A stretch of DNA of 64,000 nt from Tsukamurella sp. 8F (GCF_029167375.1 NZ_JARFTP010000005.1:1-64000); one strand, 5' to 3'. Positions 1 through 9,196 are shown, counted from the stretch's first letter. Made by a program: numbers and translations. Notes: generated from the letters alone by a model not told the origin.

Positions 1-16
1 CGCGCATGCACAGACG

Positions 17-50
17 CCCGGCGGTCACCACCCCGCCGGGCTTCTGCTTT
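17..50 (+). terminator. Intrinsic terminator of the gene upstream of the window
   Basis: An 8-bp perfect GC stem (17-24 with 33-40) with an 8-nt loop is followed by a T-rich tail at 41-50. It should end transcription of a rightward gene lying before the window. In M. tuberculosis the gene before the DUF2516 homologue is hbhA, so that is the likely neighbour (inference). Confidence 0.6.
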
Positions 51-72
51 CCGACCCGTTTACTCTGGTCGC

Positions 73-372
73 ATGAGCACTTTCGCCTACAACCTCGCGA
101 ACATCCAGAATCTGATCTTCCTCGCTCTGCAGGCGGTGGTTCTGGTCGTGGGCGTGTTCGCGCTCGTCCACTGCGCACGCACCCGGGAGGACGCGTTCCG
201 GGCCGTGGGCAAGCTCGAGAAGAAGTACTGGCTGCTCATCCTGGTGGGTGCCGTACTGGTGGACATCGCCCTCGGCGTGATGGGCCTCGTGATCGGTGCG
301 ATCGCGGTCATCCTGTACATGGTGGACGTCCGGCCCAAGGTCGACGAGGTGCAGAAGCGCTCGCGGTACTGA
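73..372 (+). CDS. DUF2516 family small membrane protein
   Basis: 99-residue integral membrane protein. Hydrophobic segments lie at about residues 14-34 and 52-82, the second long enough for two passes, and the C-terminus is short and charged. It resembles the DUF2516 proteins of Actinobacteria (Rv0476 in M. tuberculosis), whose function is unknown. The sequence TACTCT at 61-66 sits 6 nt before the ATG, so the mRNA may be leaderless; no Shine-Dalgarno is visible. The gene opens a block that keeps the order of M. tuberculosis Rv0476-Rv0483. Confidence 0.85.
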   Translation: MSTFAYNLANIQNLIFLALQAVVLVVGVFALVHCARTREDAFRAVGKLEKKYWLLILVGAVLVDIALGVMGLVIGAIAVILYMVDVRPKVDEVQKRSRY

Positions 373-445
373 CCGGTAGCATCACCGTCGTTGTAGAGCG
401 GCCCGCGCCCCGGGCCCACCCGATCCAGACAGGCGAGAAGAGACG

Positions 446-1495
446 ATGAAGACTTCCACGAAGCTGGCGCTGGGCGCATCGGCCGCGGCCGTCACCGGCG
501 TCGCCGCCGGCGCCGCGGGTCTCGCGGCGTTCGCCCTCGGGCGCCCGTCGGAGCCGACGAACGCGGTGCTGATCGAGGACTTCGACGGGGTCCGCACGGA
601 CCGCATCGTCGTGTCCGGCGACGGCGTGGCGCTGCACGTCCGCGAATGGGGCCCGGCCGATGGGCCGGTCGCGGTGCTCGTGCACGGCTGGACGTGCAAC
701 GTCGGGAACTTTCCGCGTCAGGTCGAGCACCTCGTCGGGCGCGGCTACCGCGTCGTCACGTACGACCAGCGCGGCCACGGCTCGTCGGAGGCGGGGGATC
801 CGTCGCGTTACGGCGCCGGCGTGCTCGCCGACGACCTGCGCGCCGTGCTCGCGGACGCGCTGGGCGAGTCCGGGGGCACCGCGCTCCTCGTCGGGCACAG
901 CATGGGCGCTATCAGCATCATGGCCTGGGCCGCGAAGTATCCGGGCGAGGTCGCGCAGCGCGCTCACCACGCGCTCCTGGTGTCCACCTTCGCGGACCGA
1001 GCGGTGCCCTCGTTCGTGCGTGCCCGCGGCCTCGGCGTGCTGAACCGCGCGCCGCGCGTGGTGCACGACCTGGGCAGCTCGGTGCTCGGCCGGCCCGTAC
1101 GGCTGCGGCACAACCGGCTGGACCTCGGCATCCTGCGGTACGCCGCATTGTGCGGCTACGCGTCCTACGGTGCTGTCAAGTACACCGAGGACATGGTCTC
1201 GCAGTGTCCGCCGCGGATTCGCGGCGCGTGGGGCCGAGCCCTCGTCGACGTCGACGTGACGGACGGTCTGCGCGCGCTGAATGTACCGACGTCGGTCGCC
1301 GTGGGACAGTTCGACCATCTCACCCCGCCGGTGCACGCCGAGCGCATGGCCGCCGAGCTGCGTCTGACCGGCTACTTGGACCGTTTCGCCGTGATTCGCG
1401 ACGCCGGGCACATGCTGCCGATCGAGCAGCCCGAGAAGGTGAACAACCTGATCGATGCGATCCTCGGCAAGCCGGTTCCGGCGCCCGCGGTCTAG
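446..1495 (+). CDS. Alpha/beta hydrolase with N-terminal membrane anchor or signal
   Basis: 349-residue alpha/beta-hydrolase-fold protein. Residues 8-32 form an Ala/Gly-rich hydrophobic segment without a lipobox, suggesting export or membrane anchoring. The nucleophile elbow G-H-S-M-G puts the catalytic Ser at residue 152; Asp290 (GQFDH) and His322 (DAGH) complete a plausible triad, and HGW at 80-82 supplies the oxyanion region. The substrate cannot be told from sequence; esterase or lipase activity is the family norm. It stands between the DUF2516 gene and convergent purU, with only 4 bp to the purU stop. It is not in the syntenic M. tuberculosis block as I remember it. Confidence 0.85.
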   Translation: MKTSTKLALGASAAAVTGVAAGAAGLAAFALGRPSEPTNAVLIEDFDGVRTDRIVVSGDGVALHVREWGPADGPVAVLVHGWTCNVGNFPRQVEHLVGRGYRVVTYDQRGHGSSEAGDPSRYGAGVLADDLRAVLADALGESGGTALLVGHSMGAISIMAWAAKYPGEVAQRAHHALLVSTFADRAVPSFVRARGLGVLNRAPRVVHDLGSSVLGRPVRLRHNRLDLGILRYAALCGYASYGAVKYTEDMVSQCPPRIRGAWGRALVDVDVTDGLRALNVPTSVAVGQFDHLTPPVHAERMAAELRLTGYLDRFAVIRDAGHMLPIEQPEKVNNLIDAILGKPVPAPAV

Positions 1496-1499
1496 CGTC

Positions 1500-2381
1500 T
1501 CAGGAGAAGACCACGGTCTTGCGTCCGTGCACCAGCACCCTGTCCTCCAGGTGCCAGCGCAGCCCCCGGGACAGCACCAGCTTCTCGATGTCGCGGCCCT
1601 GCCGCACCATATCGCTCACCGAGTCGGAGTGATCCACGCGGATCACGTCCTGCTCGATGATCGGTCCCGCGTCCAGGTCCGCCGTCACGTAGTGGCAGGT
1701 CGCGCCGATCAGCTTCACGCCCCGCGTGAACGCCTGATGGTACGGGCGTGCGCCGACGAATGACGGCAGGAAGCTGTGGTGGATGTTGATCGCCCGGCCG
1801 GCCCACGCCTCGCACAGCTCCGGCGGCACGACCTGCATGAATCGCGCCAACACGACAGCATCGGGCGCGTGCGCGTCGGTGAGCTCCGCGACCCGTGCGA
1901 ATGCGGCGGCCTTCTCGTCGGCGCCGGCGCCGGGCCTCGGGAACGGCACGTGGTGGAACGGGATGTCCAGGCGCACGCAGAAGTCCTCGAGGTCGGTGTG
2001 ATTGCCGACGACGGCGGCGATACGTGCGTCGAGCTCGCCGGTGCGGATCCGCCCGACGAGGTCGTGCAGGCAGTGCCCCTCCCTGCTCACCAGGACGACG
2101 ATGTCGCGCGGCTGATCGCTCGGCGTGAGCCGCCACTCGGTCTCGGGGCCGAGTTGCGCCGCAACCCGCTGCGCGAACCGCGCGCGCAACTCCTCGATGG
2201 GGACGCGGACCGAATCGGCGCGCACGGCCTGCCGTGTGAAGAACCATCCGGTGTCCGGATCGGAGTGGTACGCGGCTTCGACGATCCAGCCACCCTCCTC
2301 CGCGAGGAAGGTCGAGATCTTGGCCACGATTCCCGTCGTATCGGGGCAGCCCAGGGTCAGGACATAGCGCGCAGTCGTCAC
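1500..2381 (-). CDS. purU: Formyltetrahydrofolate deformylase PurU
   Basis: Hydrolyses 10-formyl-tetrahydrofolate to formate and tetrahydrofolate in the cytoplasm, supplying formate for PurT or balancing one-carbon pools. An N-terminal ACT domain ([16 protein letters not shown] onward) is followed by a formyltransferase domain with the INIHHSFLP and [12 protein letters not shown] motifs that carry the Asn/His/Asp catalytic set. I chose the GTG at 2381, giving 293 aa, because the ACT domain starts immediately after it. The frame stays open to 2477, but that extension is poorly conserved in appearance and would overlap the divergent deoC start. A GTG at 2399 is another option. Confidence 0.9.
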   Translation of the reverse strand: MTTARYVLTLGCPDTTGIVAKISTFLAEEGGWIVEAAYHSDPDTGWFFTRQAVRADSVRVPIEELRARFAQRVAAQLGPETEWRLTPSDQPRDIVVLVSREGHCLHDLVGRIRTGELDARIAAVVGNHTDLEDFCVRLDIPFHHVPFPRPGAGADEKAAAFARVAELTDAHAPDAVVLARFMQVVPPELCEAWAGRAINIHHSFLPSFVGARPYHQAFTRGVKLIGATCHYVTADLDAGPIIEQDVIRVDHSDSVSDMVRQGRDIEKLVLSRGLRWHLEDRVLVHGRKTVVFS

Positions 2382-2470
2382 GGGGGACAAGTGTCTCACT
2401 CGGCGGCCCGGGGTGTGCACGTGGTTGTGGGCTGGGTGGGGCCTCGCCCAGCCTGTGCGAGAGTAGGTCC

Positions 2471-3175
2471 ATGCCAACCCGCAGCGAAGTAGCCGCCCTC
2501 GTCGACCACACCCTGCTCAAGCCCGAGGCCACCGACGAGGATGCCGCGCGCGCCGTCGCCGAGGCGGTCGACCTCGGCGTGTACGCGGTGTGCCTGTCGC
2601 CGTCGATGCTGCCCATCGACGTCGGCGCCGGACGTGCGGCGAGCGGGCCGGCGCGGGTTGGGGCAGGCCTCAAAACATGTGTGGTGGCAGGCTTTCCGTC
2701 GGGCAAGCATCACACACTGGTCAAGGCGGCCGAGGCGCGGATGGCCGTCGAGGAGGGCGCTGACGAGGTGGACATGGTGATCGACATCGGCCATGCCCTG
2801 TCTGGCCAGCTGGAGCGTGTGTTCTCCGATGTGCTCACGGTGCGTGAGGCGATCGGCGCCGACGTGGTGCTCAAGGTGATCGTCGAGTCCGCTGCGCTGC
2901 TCGGGTTCGGCGACGCCGACCTGCTGAAGTCCGTCTGTCAGGTGGCGGAGCGGGGCGGGGCGTCGTTCGTCAAGACCTCCACCGGTTTCCACCCCAGCGG
3001 CGGCGCGAGCGTGGAGGCCGTGCGAATCATGCGCGACTCCGTCTCGCCGCACATCGGCGTGAAGGCGTCCGGCGGCATCCGCACCGCCGAGGCCGCCGCC
3101 GCGATGCTCGACGCCGGGGCGGATCGCCTGGGCCTCTCCGGAACCCGCGCGGTGCTCGACGGTTTCGGCGCCTGA
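2471..3175 (+). CDS. deoC: Deoxyribose-phosphate aldolase DeoC
   Basis: Class I aldolase that cleaves 2-deoxyribose-5-phosphate to glyceraldehyde-3-phosphate and acetaldehyde in deoxynucleoside salvage. At 234 residues it has the usual bacterial length. Lys168 in FVKTSTGF is the expected Schiff-base lysine. Lys198 in GVKASGGIR and an acidic residue in the VDMVIDIG motif (101-105) are the expected proton-relay partners. It is divergent from purU. M. tuberculosis deoC (Rv0478) sits in the same neighbourhood. Confidence 0.95.
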   Translation: MPTRSEVAALVDHTLLKPEATDEDAARAVAEAVDLGVYAVCLSPSMLPIDVGAGRAASGPARVGAGLKTCVVAGFPSGKHHTLVKAAEARMAVEEGADEVDMVIDIGHALSGQLERVFSDVLTVREAIGADVVLKVIVESAALLGFGDADLLKSVCQVAERGGASFVKTSTGFHPSGGASVEAVRIMRDSVSPHIGVKASGGIRTAEAAAAMLDAGADRLGLSGTRAVLDGFGA

Positions 3176-3232
3176 GGCCTCGGTCGCATCCGAGCCACCA
3201 CCTGCCGCCCGCTGCACGGACCACGACCCGGG

Positions 3233-4537
3233 TCAGCGCAGTCGCACGGGGATCCGCTCGTAGCCGTGCAGGTTGACGAGCGGACGGGGCGTCGGGGGGC
3301 CGTCGAGGGCGAGATCGGGGAAGCGCTCGAAGAGCGCGGGCAGCGCGATCGCCGCTTCCATGCGTGCGAGCGCGGAGCCGATGCACGCATGGATGCCAGT
3401 GCCGAAGGCGAGGTTGTCGCGGGCGTTCGCGCGCCTGATGTCGAAGTCGGTCGGCCGGTCGAACACCTCGGGGTCGCGGTTGCCGGCGGCCAGAAGCAGC
3501 GTCACGATCGCCCCACGCGGGACGCGGGTCCCGGCCACATCGATGTCCTCGGTCGCGAGCCGGGCGGTCGACTGCACCGGGCTCTCGAGGCGCAGTACCT
3601 CCTCGATCGCATTGGGCCAGCCGCTGGGGTCGGAGCGCAGGGCGGCCAGGTCGTCGGGTCGATTCAGCAGCAGGACGACGGCATTGCCCAGCAGGTTCAC
3701 CGTGGTCTCGAACCCCGCGCCGACGAGCAGCGTCGCGTTGGTCGCGAGTTCGCGATCCGTGAGTTCGCGGTCTCCGACCAGGCGCGCGAAGGGATGTTCA
3801 TCGACCTCCTCGCGGCGCAGCTGCGCGAAATGCCGGGCGAAGAACTCGTCCAGGGAACGCAGGCCTGAGTGCGCCATTCGGAAGGTATGCCACGGCAGGC
3901 CCGCGTCGAGGAGCGGTGCCGCCTGTTCGCCCCAGCGGACGAAGTCGGGCACGGCGCCCTCCGGCAGCCGCAGCAGTTCGGCGATCACGTCGGCCGGGAG
4001 CAGCGTGGCCCACTCGGCGATCAACTCGGCACCGGCATGCGGTGTGCGCTCGGAGCGTGAGCGCGCCGCGAGCGAGTCGAGCAGCCGGTCCGACACGTCC
4101 TGTACGCGCCCGCGTATGCCCTCTATGGCGCGGGGAGTGAAGCTGCGGGCCACTAGCTGCCGGTAGTGCGTATGCATCGGCGGCTCGGTGACCAGCATGG
4201 ACGGCGGCTCGACGGGATTCGGCAGCCCCGGATCGGTGTGGTCGAGCAGCCACTGAAGGGGACGTGGCATGCCGAAGTCGCTCGGTGTCACCGTCGACCA
4301 GCGACGGTCCCGCAGAATCTCCCGGCAGGCGGCGTGTCCCACCACGACGCGTCCCAGGTCGGTCGTGACGACCGGGCCGTGGAGGCGCAGCGCCTCCTGT
4401 GCCTCGTGCCGCACGCTCCAGCCGCCGACCCCGAGTGCAAGGCGGGCGAGCGGGTCGCCGCCGCGCGCCCGACGTCCCAGCACCGCCCGCGGCAGACCGT
4501 GCATGACGGCCCACCGCGAGGCGAGTGCGGCCGTCAT
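3233..4537 (-). CDS. Cytochrome P450
   Basis: 434-residue soluble bacterial P450 without a membrane anchor. The I-helix motif AGFET is at 274-278, ExxR at 313-316, and the haem loop FGTGIHACIG places the axial thiolate at Cys385. The substrate is unknown; the protein looks like a class I enzyme needing separate ferredoxin and reductase, neither of which is in this stretch. Its ATG overlaps the stop of the upstream DUF2993 gene (ATGA, 4534-4537) and no separate Shine-Dalgarno is visible, so it is probably translationally coupled. The open frame continues to 5170, but that is antisense-like shadow of the DUF2993 gene. Confidence 0.93.
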   Translation of the reverse strand: MTAALASRWAVMHGLPRAVLGRRARGGDPLARLALGVGGWSVRHEAQEALRLHGPVVTTDLGRVVVGHAACREILRDRRWSTVTPSDFGMPRPLQWLLDHTDPGLPNPVEPPSMLVTEPPMHTHYRQLVARSFTPRAIEGIRGRVQDVSDRLLDSLAARSRSERTPHAGAELIAEWATLLPADVIAELLRLPEGAVPDFVRWGEQAAPLLDAGLPWHTFRMAHSGLRSLDEFFARHFAQLRREEVDEHPFARLVGDRELTDRELATNATLLVGAGFETTVNLLGNAVVLLLNRPDDLAALRSDPSGWPNAIEEVLRLESPVQSTARLATEDIDVAGTRVPRGAIVTLLLAAGNRDPEVFDRPTDFDIRRANARDNLAFGTGIHACIGSALARMEAAIALPALFERFPDLALDGPPTPRPLVNLHGYERIPVRLR

Positions 4538-5331
4538 ACCGAGCAGCCGCCACCCAGGTCGTTGCTGCCGCTCGCGAGGTCCGCCGGTGTGACGTTCTGC
4601 CCGCTGTAGGTGACCGAGACGTTCTGGTCGGTCACGTCGACATCGTCCGCCTTCAGCCCCTTGGGCGTCGGCAGCCCGCCGTCGACGGCGTCGATCAGCT
4701 GCTGCGCCAGGTCGTCCGGCACGCCGAAGCCCATGACGTTCACCTTGCCCGCGGTGAGCTGCAGCTTGCCGCCTTTCAGCTCGGGCTTGAGATTGATCTC
4801 GAGCGGCGCGAACAACATAGTGCCGGTGATGTCGATGGTGCCGGCGCCCTTGTCCAGCTTCACCTTGGGGTCGCCGACCAGCGGGACGCTCTTGACGCGG
4901 GACAGGATGCCGTCCGACGACATGGAACCCACGACTGTGGCGGACCCGATCTTGTTGTCGCCCTTGACCTGCACGTCGGTGAGGTGAAGCTTGGCGGACA
5001 GTCCGGGTGTGTTGTTCAGGTTGTCGGGTATGTCGATGTCGATCGACGGCGCCGTACCGCTGGCGTACTGCAGCAGCACCGGCTTCTTGGACAGCGACAC
5101 CTTGGCGTCGGCGCCTGTGCCCTTCTTGACCATGTCGGCGATGCAGGATGTGGAGCTGTGGCGGAACCACAGCTCGGATCCGACGAGCACGATCACGAGG
5201 AGGGCGACGAGCCCGACGGCGGACAGCCCGACGATCCTGCCGGTGGAGCGCTTACGTCCGGGCTTCGCTACACGCGAGGTGACCCCGCCCGCGGGCGGGG
5301 TCTGCTGGGGGTTGTTCGGCGGAGTATCCAT
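4534..5331 (-). CDS. DUF2993 (LmeA-like) membrane-anchored protein
   Basis: 265-residue protein with a Pro-rich cytoplasmic N-terminus (1-30), one transmembrane helix at about 33-53 and an extracytoplasmic beta-rich domain of the DUF2993 family. LmeA, a mannan alpha-1,6-mannosyltransferase-associated protein of mycobacteria, has the same domain, but this gene occupies the position of Rv0479c, whose role is not established. A Cys pair (Cys63 and the Cys at residue 263 near the C-terminus) could form a disulfide. The downstream P450 overlaps by 4 bp, implying one transcript. Confidence 0.85.
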   Translation of the reverse strand: MDTPPNNPQQTPPAGGVTSRVAKPGRKRSTGRIVGLSAVGLVALLVIVLVGSELWFRHSSTSCIADMVKKGTGADAKVSLSKKPVLLQYASGTAPSIDIDIPDNLNNTPGLSAKLHLTDVQVKGDNKIGSATVVGSMSSDGILSRVKSVPLVGDPKVKLDKGAGTIDITGTMLFAPLEINLKPELKGGKLQLTAGKVNVMGFGVPDDLAQQLIDAVDGGLPTPKGLKADDVDVTDQNVSVTYSGQNVTPADLASGSNDLGGGCSV

Positions 5332-5348
5332 CGGGCGCCATTCTTACA

Positions 5349-6167
5349 TCAGGGTCTGACAGACCGGTGTGGGTGTCGGAAGTCACGGCGGTTCGCGAGG
5401 ACGGGCAACGTCTCACGGACCGCGGCCACGCGGTCCGTGTCGATGTCGACCACGAGCAGGTCCGGGCCGGGCCCGGCCTGTGTGAGTATCTCGCCGTCGG
5501 GGCCCACGGCGAGGGACCCGCCGACACCGCGGGGCGCGCCGCGCGGATCCGGTTCCCCGGGATCGGCCTGGTCACAGGCCACTACGTAGGTCGTCGTGTC
5601 CAGCGCGCGGGCGCGGGCGAGCGTGGTCCACGCGTCGAGCTTGCCGGGGCCGGCGCCCCACGACGCGGCCACCGCGATCACGTCGGCACCCGCGTCGGCC
5701 AGTGCCGTGAACAGGGCGGGGAAGCGGATGTCGTAGCAGATCGTCAGGCCGACCCGCACCCCGTCGACTTCGACGGTGACGGCCTCGTCACCCGGCGCGA
5801 CGGTGCGCGACTCGACGAAACCGAAGGCGTCGAAGAGATGCACCTTGGAGTAGCCGGTGCGGCCGTCCGGGCCCGCCACCAGGAGTGTATTGGCGACACG
5901 GTCACCCGACGGTGTGAACATACCCGCCGCAACGGTCACGCCGTGCTCGTGGGCGCTCTGCGCCACCCGGTCCGCCCACGGCCCGTCCAGAGGCTCGGCG
6001 ACCGGGGCCAGCGGCACGCCGAACCGGCACATCGTGGCCTCGGGGAACACGACCAACCGCGCCCCGGCTTGCGCGGCGCGCGCGGTGTAGTCGGCGACCA
6101 GATCGGCGTTGTCCCCCGGGCGGTCGGACGCGGCGACCTGCGCCAGCGCGATCCGCAGTTCGGTCAT
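5349..6167 (-). CDS. Carbon-nitrogen hydrolase (nitrilase superfamily)
   Basis: 272-residue nitrilase-fold amidase. The Glu-Lys-Cys triad is visible: Glu43 in VFPEAT, Lys108 in YSKVHLF and Cys144 in TICYDIRFP. The LF-DAFGF and CYDIRFP context resembles the Nit1/Nit2 omega-amidase or deaminated-glutathione amidase branch, so repair of deaminated metabolites is likely but not proven. It is the positional equivalent of M. tuberculosis Rv0480c. It lies 17 bp upstream of the DUF2993 start on the same strand, so the two could share a transcript. Confidence 0.9.
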   Translation of the reverse strand: MTELRIALAQVAASDRPGDNADLVADYTARAAQAGARLVVFPEATMCRFGVPLAPVAEPLDGPWADRVAQSAHEHGVTVAAGMFTPSGDRVANTLLVAGPDGRTGYSKVHLFDAFGFVESRTVAPGDEAVTVEVDGVRVGLTICYDIRFPALFTALADAGADVIAVAASWGAGPGKLDAWTTLARARALDTTTYVVACDQADPGEPDPRGAPRGVGGSLAVGPDGEILTQAGPGPDLLVVDIDTDRVAAVRETLPVLANRRDFRHPHRSVRP

Positions 6168-6263
6168 GCCGTCGAGCGTACGTGTACGGATCGCGTCTGT
6201 GCGGGTGCGGTGTTGCGATATCCGCGATGCCGGGGGGTGCGGCGGACGATCTGCCGTCCTGGA

Positions 6264-7034
6264 TCAGGGTGCGACCAGCCGCCAGGGGACGGTCAGGACG
6301 CTGTCTCGGCGAGGGTGCGTCGCGGGGATCCCCGTGTGCTCGGCGAGCATGGCGGCTGCCGCGCGCCAGCGCAGGCGGTTCCCATAGGGCGCGTATCCCG
6401 CGGCGTGGTCCCAGCACTCGTCCGCCTGCTGCAACAGGGTGTGGATGCGTTCACCGGAGACGTTGCGGTGGATGAGTGCCTTCGGCAGGCGCTCGGCGAG
6501 CTCGGACGGGCGGTCGGTGAAGCCCGGCGCCCAGGCCAGGGTCAGCGAGATCGGGCCGGACGGCCCCAGCAGCACCCAACAGCAGCGGCGGCCGAGCTCG
6601 TCGCATGTGCCCTCGATCAGCCGCCCGCCGGGCCGCAGGCCCGCCAGCATCGTCGCCCAGGCATCGGCGACCTCGTCCTCGTCGTACTGGCGCAGGACGT
6701 TGAACGCGCGGATCAGGTTCGGTCGTAAGCCGGCGAGCTCGAAGCCGCCGCGCGCGAACTCGACGCCGCCGCGGCCCGGAACGACCCGGTCGGGGTCGAT
6801 CTCGAGGCCCACCACGTGCACACCGGGTGAGATCCGGCGCAGCCACCCGGCCCACTCGAGGGTGGTGTCCGGACGGGCGCCGTAGCCGACGTCCACGGCC
6901 AGCGGCGACGCCCCGGACAGGGTCCGCGCGACGTCGGGGTGGTGTGCCGTCCAACGATCGCTGCGGCGCAGGCGGTTGGGGCCGGTCGTACCGCGCGTGA
7001 TCCGGCCCTCGGGCGCGGGCGCCCTATCCGACAC
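6264..7034 (-). CDS. SAM-dependent methyltransferase-like protein
   Basis: 256-residue protein with class I methyltransferase-like features: a glycine-rich motif I (AVDVGYGARPDTT, about residues 46-58), an acidic strand-2 end (GLEIDPDR) and a LRPGG turn at about 133-137. Motif I is atypical (DVGYGA instead of a classic GxGxG). I cannot assign a substrate. Its ATG lies 6 bp past the stop of the upstream DUF2505 gene, so it probably belongs to that transcript. Confidence 0.7.
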   Translation of the reverse strand: MSDRAPAPEGRITRGTTGPNRLRRSDRWTAHHPDVARTLSGASPLAVDVGYGARPDTTLEWAGWLRRISPGVHVVGLEIDPDRVVPGRGGVEFARGGFELAGLRPNLIRAFNVLRQYDEDEVADAWATMLAGLRPGGRLIEGTCDELGRRCCWVLLGPSGPISLTLAWAPGFTDRPSELAERLPKALIHRNVSGERIHTLLQQADECWDHAAGYAPYGNRLRWRAAAAMLAEHTGIPATHPRRDSVLTVPWRLVAP

Positions 7035-7040
7035 CGTTCG

Positions 7041-7550
7041 TCAGAGGCTCTTGTCGACCCAGTACTTCGTGTACTCGGCCTCGGCGCGGAACAGATCCAC
7101 GAGGTTGATCAGGATCAGTTGCTCCAGCTTGTGCCCGATGAAGGGCACGAAGACCTTGACCACCGTGGTGTATCGCATGGTGCAGCCGGTCTCGGTGTCG
7201 AACAGGTCGACGTCGCCTTTCAGCGAGCCCGGTCCCGCGGGCACCGACGCCGAGTACTCGCCCTCCGAGTGCTCGCCGTCCCACGCGCCGTAGAACTCGT
7301 TGCGGGTGATGATCATGTCCTTCTTCATCACCGACTGCGCGACGGGGGGCAGGTACTCGTGCGGCAGGTTCTGCTTCTGGACGACGGTGACGCCCTCGCC
7401 GGTGACCTCGAACTCCGCCAGCTCGGAGAGCGGCGTGACGTTCCGGAAATCGGTCATCTTCTCGTCCCAGTACTCCTTCTGCGAGTACGCCTTGTACATG
7501 ACCTCCGCGGGGAACGGGAAGCGCGCAGAGTAGCTGAGCCGTCTAGCCAT
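7041..7550 (-). CDS. DUF2505 family protein (copy 1)
   Basis: 169-residue protein of the actinobacterial DUF2505 family, which has a START/SRPBCC-like predicted fold for binding hydrophobic ligands. The start at 7550 (MARRLSYS) fits the family N-terminus; the frame is open 36 bp further. Copy 2 lies just upstream, and the two share the pattern of a short beta N-terminus, a central ESWGPL/EFYGAW-like turn and a basic C-terminal helix. The family member at this place in M. tuberculosis is Rv0481c. Function is unknown. Confidence 0.85.
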   Translation of the reverse strand: MARRLSYSARFPFPAEVMYKAYSQKEYWDEKMTDFRNVTPLSELAEFEVTGEGVTVVQKQNLPHEYLPPVAQSVMKKDMIITRNEFYGAWDGEHSEGEYSASVPAGPGSLKGDVDLFDTETGCTMRYTTVVKVFVPFIGHKLEQLILINLVDLFRAEAEYTKYWVDKSL

Positions 7551-7617
7551 GCGGGGTACGTTATCGGACCCGTACCCGCGCACCACAAATCGGCGTCGCC
7601 CGGGTGTGGCTTCCGGC

Positions 7618-8121
7618 TCAGTGCGCCTTCACCCACTCCACGGTGAAGTCGCGCTCGCGCTCCATGAGCTCCTGCAGGTTCTCGACGACGAGTGACTCGA
7701 CCTTCTTCGCCACGAACGGTATGCCCACCTCGGCGGATCCGGTCGCCGTGATGCGCGAGGAGTCGTCGGTCACCGGCTCGAGCACTGCAGTACCGCTGAG
7801 CTGCGCCGGAGCTCCGTCGATCTTGGCGCTGAAATCGCACGTCGAGCCGCTTTCGGAGAGCGGCCCCCAGGATTCGGTGCGGTGGATCTCCAGCCCGCCG
7901 GGGCGGATCGCCGTGACCACGGGAGGCAGCCGGTCCTCTCCGATCGTATGCACCACGCGTACCTGCACGCCGCCGTCCGAGATCGCCAGCTCCTCGACGC
8001 GCGCGCCCTCGCCGCCGACCTCCGCGACACGCGCGTGCCAGTACTCCTCGGTGAGGTATGCGGAGATGAGGGCGCGGGCTGCGATGGGGTAGTCCAGCGA
8101 GCGCTCGAGACGGGTAGCCAT
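7618..8121 (-). CDS. DUF2505 family protein (copy 2)
   Basis: 167-residue paralogue of the adjacent DUF2505 gene, starting MATRLERSLDYP. The start at 8121 is chosen from the family N-terminus; the open frame runs on to 8340 inside murB and is discarded. Its start codon and the murB start (8146) are divergent and only 24 bp apart, so each promoter must lie inside or at the edge of the other gene. The tandem pair suggests local duplication of a single ancestral gene. Function is unknown. Confidence 0.85.
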   Translation of the reverse strand: MATRLERSLDYPIAARALISAYLTEEYWHARVAEVGGEGARVEELAISDGGVQVRVVHTIGEDRLPPVVTAIRPGGLEIHRTESWGPLSESGSTCDFSAKIDGAPAQLSGTAVLEPVTDDSSRITATGSAEVGIPFVAKKVESLVVENLQELMERERDFTVEWVKAH

Positions 8122-8145
8122 GGGCGGACACGTTACCGTTGCCGG

Positions 8146-9186
8146 GTGCCGAAGCTGATATCGGAGCTGACCACCCTGCGTCTGGGCGGGCCCGCGGACG
8201 ATTACGTGCGAGCAGAGACCGCGTCGGAGATCGTCGACGCCGTCACCCGCCTCGACGCTGCGGAGACGCCCGTGCTGCTCGTCGCGGGCGGGTCCAACCT
8301 GGTCGTGTCGGACGCGGGCTTCCGCGGCACCGTCGTGCACCTGGCCGGGGGCGACGTGCGGATCGAAGGCGACATGGTGACCGCCGACGCCGGCGCGACG
8401 TGGGACGACGTCGTCGCACGGACCGTCGAGGCGGGGCTGGGCGGGCTCGAATGCCTGTCCGGTATCCCCGGGTCCGCGGGAGCGACGCCCGTCCAGAACG
8501 TGGGCGCGTACGGGGTCGAGGTCGCGGACCGGCTGATCGGTGCGCGCCTACTGGACCGGTCTACCGGTCGGGACCGCTGGGTAGAGCCCGCGGAGCTGAA
8601 GCTGACCTATCGTTCGTCGCGACTCAAGCACTCCGACGACGAGGTGGTGCTCGCCGTGCGCTTCCGCCTCACTGCGGGCGCGAGCGCGCCGGTGAAGTAT
8701 GCGGAGCTGGCGCGGACGTTGGGCGTCGGGCCGGGGGACACCGCGTCGCCCGGCCGGGTGCGCGAGGCGGTGCTGGCGCTGCGCCGCGGTAAGGGGATGG
8801 TGCTCGACGAGGCCGACCACGACACGTGGAGTGTCGGCTCGTTCTTCACGAACCCGGTAGTCCCGGCCGCCGATGCGGAAGCGGTGCTGGAACGGATCAC
8901 AGCTGCTACCGGCATGGAGCCTCCGCGCTACCCCGCTCCGGACGGGGTGAAGCTCTCGGCCGGCTGGCTCATCGAGCGTGCCGGCTTCCCGAAGGGTTAT
9001 TCGGGCGGTCGGCAAACCGTATCTCTGTCTACGAAACACACCCTTGCGTTGACCAATCGCGGGGGCGCGACCACCGCCGACCTGCTGGCCCTGGCTGCGG
9101 AAGTGCAACGCGGGGTCGCCTCCCGGTTTGCTGTGAACCTGCTGCCGGAGCCGGTGCTGGTCGGGGAAAGCGTTCGGGGGCAGTAG
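8146..9186 (+). CDS. murB: UDP-N-acetylenolpyruvoylglucosamine reductase MurB
   Basis: FAD enzyme that uses NADPH to reduce UDP-GlcNAc-enolpyruvate to UDP-MurNAc, the second committed step of peptidoglycan precursor synthesis. FAD-binding motifs are clear: LVAGGSNLVVSD near residue 47 and SGIPGSAGATPVQNVGAYG near 105. The catalytic serine is in VGSFFTNPV. At 346 residues it is a type I MurB. I chose the GTG at 8146 because the following PKLISELTTLRLGGPAD is the conserved N-terminus. The L,D-transpeptidase follows after 10 bp, the same arrangement as Rv0482-Rv0483. Confidence 0.95.
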   Translation: MPKLISELTTLRLGGPADDYVRAETASEIVDAVTRLDAAETPVLLVAGGSNLVVSDAGFRGTVVHLAGGDVRIEGDMVTADAGATWDDVVARTVEAGLGGLECLSGIPGSAGATPVQNVGAYGVEVADRLIGARLLDRSTGRDRWVEPAELKLTYRSSRLKHSDDEVVLAVRFRLTAGASAPVKYAELARTLGVGPGDTASPGRVREAVLALRRGKGMVLDEADHDTWSVGSFFTNPVVPAADAEAVLERITAATGMEPPRYPAPDGVKLSAGWLIERAGFPKGYSGGRQTVSLSTKHTLALTNRGGATTADLLALAAEVQRGVASRFAVNLLPEPVLVGESVRGQ

Positions 9187-9196
9187 GATCGACCCC

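Noticed and set aside
3233-5170. Apparent 645-residue fusion protein ending in a P450
   Set aside because: The first 211 residues are out-of-frame shadow of the DUF2993 gene. The P450 has its own ATG at 4537.
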